Part shown: piece after piece, positions 63,492-64,000 of the stretch
Position numbering within the stretch: position 1 is the first letter of the stretch
How the letters are laid out: each line of letters starts with the position of its first letter
Source: an uncultured Clostridia bacterium
Lineage (GTDB): Bacteria > Bacillota > Clostridia > Oscillospirales > CAG-272
Direction of reading: 5' to 3'
Length of the DNA stretch: 64,000 bases
Assembly: GCA_944392615.1 (NCBI GenBank)
Contig: CALXXF010000007.1
Span: 1 to 64,000, forward strand
Notes under the pieces: generated by a model
Databases searched by the model: none
Told to the model about the DNA's origin: nothing
Seen by the model: the letters and a program-made list of their open reading frames with translations, nothing else
Program-made: the position numbers and the translations under genes

Positions 63492-63634
63492 ATTGTGACG
63501 CATTGTGCGCATGTACTTTGCCGCACACACCGGGCTTCAAAAAAAATAAGCAGCACTCTTCAGAATTGATTTAACACAAGTCCCTCAAAATACTGCGCAG
63601 CTGCTTACACGCTCGTTGTATCGTAAAAATTCAT

Positions 63635-63827
63635 TATAATCAAGAGAGAAATTCATTCGGGGGAAAATTCTGCTTTGCCCCAGTCCTTTGAATGATATGA
63701 GCCCTTTGCAGTGTCTTCACTCAGCAGATGGCGCACATGAAGTTTTGCCGAATAACCTGAAAGCGGGCAAAACTGCTGAGAGAAGTACTATGACGAGCGA
63801 AACCGTCTTGCCTGGAGGTCAGTTAAG
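63635..63827 (+). promoter_or_regulatory. -10 box and structured leader of the flavin-reductase gene
   Basis: TATAAT at 63635-63640 has only a poor -35 match. The leader contains a 9-bp stem AGTTTTGCC/GGCAAAACT (63741-63749 with 63766-63774), enclosed by CTCAGC/GCTGAG. It was not matched to a known riboswitch, including FMN. The structure could influence translation but this is unproven. Confidence 0.4.
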
Positions 63828-64000
63828 ATGTCTAAAATTTCTTTCGGTCCCGGAGCCATGCTTGCTCCTGTACCTGCTGTTCTTGTTTCGAGCGGTAGTG
63901 TCGAAAAGCCCAACGTGTGCACCGTCGCCTGGACGGGAATAATAAACACAAAGCCGTCGCAAACCTATATTTCACTCAGAAAGTCGAGATATTCTCATTC
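63828..64000 (+). CDS. Flavin reductase family protein (NADH:FMN oxidoreductase-like), 5' part
   Basis: Only the first 57 codons lie in the window. They show the start of a flavin-reductase-like split-barrel domain: GPGAMLAPVPAVLVSSG, then KPNVCTVAWTGIINTKPSQTYISLRKSRYS, which matches the FMN-binding first strands of the family. AGG AGG-like GGAGG lies 12 bases before ATG. The rest of the gene continues beyond the window. Confidence 0.85.
   Translation, partial: MSKISFGPGAMLAPVPAVLVSSGSVEKPNVCTVAWTGIINTKPSQTYISLRKSRYSH

Overview
The window reads as chromosome of a strictly anaerobic, low-redox Clostridia-class Bacillota, most likely an uncultured gut or rumen relative of the Oscillospirales. 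Signs are rubrerythrin next to a Fur/PerR regulator, a split transketolase, the cdaA-cdaR pair, the recJ-relA-dtd-hemZ order, and a spoVB/yabM-mazG-rqcP-yabP-yabQ-divIC cluster, which points to a spore-forming lineage. Sigma-A promoters are close to consensus (several exact TTGACA-17-TATAAT). TTG and GTG starts are common. Most genes follow good GGAGG-type ribosome sites.

Layout. 0.3-7.5 kb: exported sugar-acting genes under an AraC regulator (a GH106-like lipoprotein and a discoidin-domain protein), both with an in-frame stop near the N-terminus. 8-9.2 kb: PerR-like regulator and rubrerythrin. 9.4-13.5 kb: a two-part membrane protein ending in an MBL hydrolase, divergent from a second AraC regulator. 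13.6-20.4 kb: fumarase and malic enzyme, a GxGYxYP protein, split transketolase. 20.7-28.3 kb: PduL, TepA/ClpP-like protease, DUF3137-like membrane protein, c-di-AMP synthase and its YbbR regulator, an FAD protein. 28.6-38.5 kb: RseC-like protein, RecJ, Rel, Dtd, a 13-copy 36-bp tandem array, HemZ, a uridine-kinase-like protein and an amidohydrolase. 38.6-42.8 kb: the spore/division cluster. 43-46 kb: GH127 with a divergent AraC regulator. 46.5-54 kb: a 1243-residue BspA-type lipoprotein, a pyrimidine nucleoside phosphorylase remnant beside a repeat array, and an AT-rich island encoding a ricin-type/metzincin protein (in-frame stop in its signal peptide) and a lipoprotein. 54.4-64 kb: SGNH hydrolase, acyl-activating enzyme plus ACP, phosphohexomutase, a prephenate-dehydratase-like protein, HtpG, a possible small RNA, and the start of a flavin reductase.

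How it fits together. Core genes (stringent response, c-di-AMP, D-aminoacyl-tRNA proofreading, NTP clean-up, heat shock, spore formation) are intact. The accessory layer is a set of exported glycan-binding or glycan-cleaving proteins, three with adjacent AraC regulators. Two features stand out. First, three of the roughly six exported accessory proteins carry one nonsense codon each near the N-terminus although promoter, ribosome site and downstream frame look sound. Second, many intergenic gaps hold a short tandem array, and almost every array has its own unrelated unit. One array abuts a truncated gene. No tRNA, rRNA, CRISPR, prophage or transposase was recognised.
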